From contig CAMCYJ010000005.1 of assembly GCA_945883815.1 (NCBI GenBank), positions 1 through 64,000 of the forward strand: DNA of 64,000 nt, read 5' to 3'. Of this stretch, positions 62,425 through 64,000 are shown piece by piece. A program made the position numbers and the translations under genes. This DNA is from Akkermansia muciniphila (lineage in GTDB: Bacteria > Verrucomicrobiota > Verrucomicrobiia > Limisphaerales > UBA9464). The notes beneath the pieces were generated by a model. The model ran no database searches. It was given only the letters and a program-made list of their open reading frames with translations, and was not told the DNA's origin. Positions within the stretch are counted from its first letter, which is position 1; every line of letters starts with the position of its first letter.

Positions 62425-63474
62425 ATGAATCAGAACCCACTGCGAACCTCGGTCATCGGCAGTTATCCGTTTCCTGCCTGGTTGGAGCATGCCTCGCAAC
62501 ATCTGGACCGTTTTGGTGCGGAGGACCGGCTTGAACTGCAATCCGATGCGGTGACCTGTGCGGTGAAGGATCAGTTGGCCGCCGGCTTGGATGTCATCAC
62601 CGATGGCGAACAAACCCGCTTGGACTTCAATCTCAGCTTCTACGGCTACCTCCAGGGAATTGATCTCGAGTCGGCCTCGCCCCGTCGTTGGGGCCCTCCC
62701 GCCCACGATCAACGGGGACGCCACGCGGTGGTGGCTCCATTGCTGGCCCCCCGCGGACTCGGAGCGGTCGAGGAATACCGTCGATTGGAGACCGTCGCCC
62801 GCGAATTGGGAGCGGCCGGCCGGGTGGCGCTCAAGGCGTCGATCCCGGGTCCCTACACCCTGTCAGGCCGCCTCTTGCCCAACGCCGATCTGGGCTACCC
62901 GGACCGCTGGTCCCTGACCGAAGCGCTCCTGCCTCTGGTGCGTCAAGAATTGGAAGCGTTGGTGGCGGCGGGATGCCGCGAGATCAGCGTCGATGAGCCC
63001 TCGATGAGTTGCTATGGCTACCGGGAAGACGTCCGCCGGTTTGTGGACATCTTCAACCGGACGGTGGAAACGGTCACCGGCAAGACCCGGGTTTGCATGC
63101 ACCTCTGCTTCGGCAACTACAAAGCTCGGGCCATCGGTCCGCGGCAGATTGCTCCGTTGTTTCCGGCCTTCCTGGACATGCACTGCGATGAGATGCACGT
63201 GGAGATGGCCAGTCGGGAGTTTTCGGAATTGGAGTTGATCGCGCAGGTGGCTCGGCATCGCGATGTGGCCGTGGGTATCGTGGACGTGAAGAGCTACTAC
63301 ATCGAGACGCCGGAGGACATCGCCGCCCGCGTGCGTCGGTGCCTGGAACATGTCCCGGCGGACCGGTTGGTTTTGGCTCCGGATTGCGGACTCAGTCAGA
63401 CGGCTCGCTGGGCGGCGCGACGCAAGCTGCTGGCGCTGTGTGCCGGTGCGGCTCTGGTGCGACGAACTCTTTGA
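62425..63474 (+). CDS. Short MetE-like (cobalamin-independent methionine synthase core) protein
   Basis: ATG 62425 gives 349 residues that begin SVIGSYPFPAWL, as in the C-terminal catalytic half of MetE; the N-terminal half of MetE is absent. Zinc ligands are expected as His226 and Cys228 (CMHLCFGNY) and Cys321 (APDCGLSQTARWAAR), and the substrate segments EISVDEPSMSCYGY and GIVDVKSYYIETPEDI are present. This corresponds to the core MetE-like families, some of which use methyl donors other than methyl-tetrahydropteroyl-polyglutamate. Methyl transfer to homocysteine is likely; the methyl donor is not known. Confidence 0.85.
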   Translation: MNQNPLRTSVIGSYPFPAWLEHASQHLDRFGAEDRLELQSDAVTCAVKDQLAAGLDVITDGEQTRLDFNLSFYGYLQGIDLESASPRRWGPPAHDQRGRHAVVAPLLAPRGLGAVEEYRRLETVARELGAAGRVALKASIPGPYTLSGRLLPNADLGYPDRWSLTEALLPLVRQELEALVAAGCREISVDEPSMSCYGYREDVRRFVDIFNRTVETVTGKTRVCMHLCFGNYKARAIGPRQIAPLFPAFLDMHCDEMHVEMASREFSELELIAQVARHRDVAVGIVDVKSYYIETPEDIAARVRRCLEHVPADRLVLAPDCGLSQTARWAARRKLLALCAGAALVRRTL

Positions 63475-63523
63475 AAAACATGGGCTTCGCTGCACGTCAT
63501 CCGAAGGGACTTGAGGAGCTGCG

Positions 63524-64000
63524 ATGATCCGCCCCATACAGCAGGACGACGTGTTTCTGGCCGATGTGGATCGGGCCCAGGGCTCGGCGGCACCGGATTC
63601 GCTGCACGTGTGGTGGTTGGGTCAAAGCGGATTTCTGCTGCAGTGGCAAGGGCATCGCCTGCTGCTCGATCCGTACCTTTCCGACTCCCTGACCCGCAAA
63701 TACGCCGCCACCGACAAGCCTCATGTGCGCATGACCGAACGGGTGGTGGATCCTTCCCGCCTATCAGGCATCACCGTCGTCACGGCTAGCCATGCTCACA
63801 CCGACCACCTCGATCCGGAAACCCTTGTCCCGTTGGTCCGCTCCAACCCGGGCCTGTGCCTAGTATTTCCCGAGGCCATTCGCAGTTTGGCCGCTGCCCG
63901 ATCTGGCCTGCCTCCCGAGTCGATGATCGGCCTGGACGCCCCGTCGCCCGGCCGGACTGTGGGACCCGGATCGATTTCGGAAGCAACCGTCGGCCCCTTT
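63524..64000 (+). CDS. UlaG-like metallo-beta-lactamase-fold hydrolase (partial)
   Basis: The frame starts at ATG 63524, after AGGAG at about 63514-63518, and is open to the window end (159 codons without a stop), so the 3' part is missing. The metal motif H-x-H-x-D-H is seen in SHAHTDHLD (about residues 88-96), and the first beta-strands read WWLGQSGFLLQWQGHRLLLDPYLSDS, typical of the UlaG/RomA-like branch of the family. Known relatives include L-ascorbate-6-phosphate lactonase and phospholipase-type enzymes. Its function here is unclear; it is co-directional with the MetE-like gene 49 bases upstream. Confidence 0.88.
   Translation, partial: MIRPIQQDDVFLADVDRAQGSAAPDSLHVWWLGQSGFLLQWQGHRLLLDPYLSDSLTRKYAATDKPHVRMTERVVDPSRLSGITVVTASHAHTDHLDPETLVPLVRSNPGLCLVFPEAIRSLAAARSGLPPESMIGLDAPSPGRTVGPGSISEATVGPF

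Overview
The window reads as a chromosomal piece of a high-GC, Gram-negative member of the PVC superphylum, most likely Verrucomicrobiota (Limisphaerales/Pedosphaerales-type). The basis is the gene mix: two clusters of planctomycete-type cytochrome/DUF1549/DUF1553 proteins with DUF1501 partners, a sulfatase, a WD40 protein, an FTLVELL pseudopilin, a PQQ-type beta-propeller, a GH144 glycosidase and Tat-exported Gfo/Idh/MocA oxidoreductase, beside ordinary housekeeping genes (mnmE, valS, rpsT, folE2, gcvT, metF, purU). No 16S rRNA or other phylogenetic marker was available, so the assignment is an inference.

Layout. 1-2.4 kb: octamer tandem repeat, two AT-rich exported proteins of unknown function, and an internally deleted RAYT (REP-associated tyrosine transposase) element with perfect 23-bp inverted ends. 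2.5-10.7 kb (minus strand): small membrane protein, DAHP synthase, parvulin-type PPIase, GH144 enzyme, SGNH esterase, large membrane protein, putative anti-sigma-like protein and ECF sigma factor. 11-16.4 kb (plus): pseudopilin, secreted repeat protein, small protein, mnmE, YdcH/DUF465 protein. 16.7-22 kb: complete structural operon fdsGBAD for a molybdenum NAD-dependent formate dehydrogenase. 22-27.8 kb: nuclease-family protein, folE2, bidirectional terminator, rpsT, exported basic protein, FeS photolyase-related protein coupled to an SDR. 28-32.5 kb: PSCyt/DUF1549/DUF1553-DUF1501-WD40 triad. 32.5-35.3 kb: GntR-ABC operon with a palindromic operator lying on its own promoter. 35.4-39.8 kb: small accessory zone (orphan HigA, serine hydrolase, PIN/RHH toxin-antitoxin pair, REP-like repeat, DUF4143 ATPase, DUF2892). 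40-46.7 kb: valS, aldehyde dehydrogenase, a 165-bp MITE-like palindrome, PQQ beta-propeller, sterol-desaturase-family hydroxylase. 46.8-47.7 kb: fused remnant of RhuM and HsdR beside initiator tRNA. 47.8-53.6 kb: exported protein, metF, short tandem repeats, oxidoreductase, acyl-CoA desaturase, gcvT. 53.8-59.9 kb: second PSCyt operon with sulfatase and DUF1501. 60-64 kb: SIS protein with a very long charged repeat tail, purU, a short MetE-like methionine synthase, and the start of an UlaG-like metallo-hydrolase.

Theme. One-carbon genes recur: gcvT (CH2-THF), metF (CH3-THF), purU (10-formyl-THF to formate), fdsGBAD (formate to CO2 plus NADH), folE2 (folate precursor) and a short MetE-like protein. 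Together they would connect folate C1 units, formate disposal and methionine.

The most unusual items are: the RhuM-HsdR fossil next to an initiator tRNA that lacks one of the three canonical G:C anticodon-stem pairs; the MITE-like palindrome whose TAA flank is the aldehyde dehydrogenase stop codon; the RAYT-derived miniature element; the nearly leaderless GntR promoter/operator; and the SIS protein with an Arg-Glu-Val repeat tail. I did not find a convincing complete new multi-gene system; the best candidates for undescribed biology are the AT-rich exported pair at 0.3-2 kb and the SIS-tail fusion.
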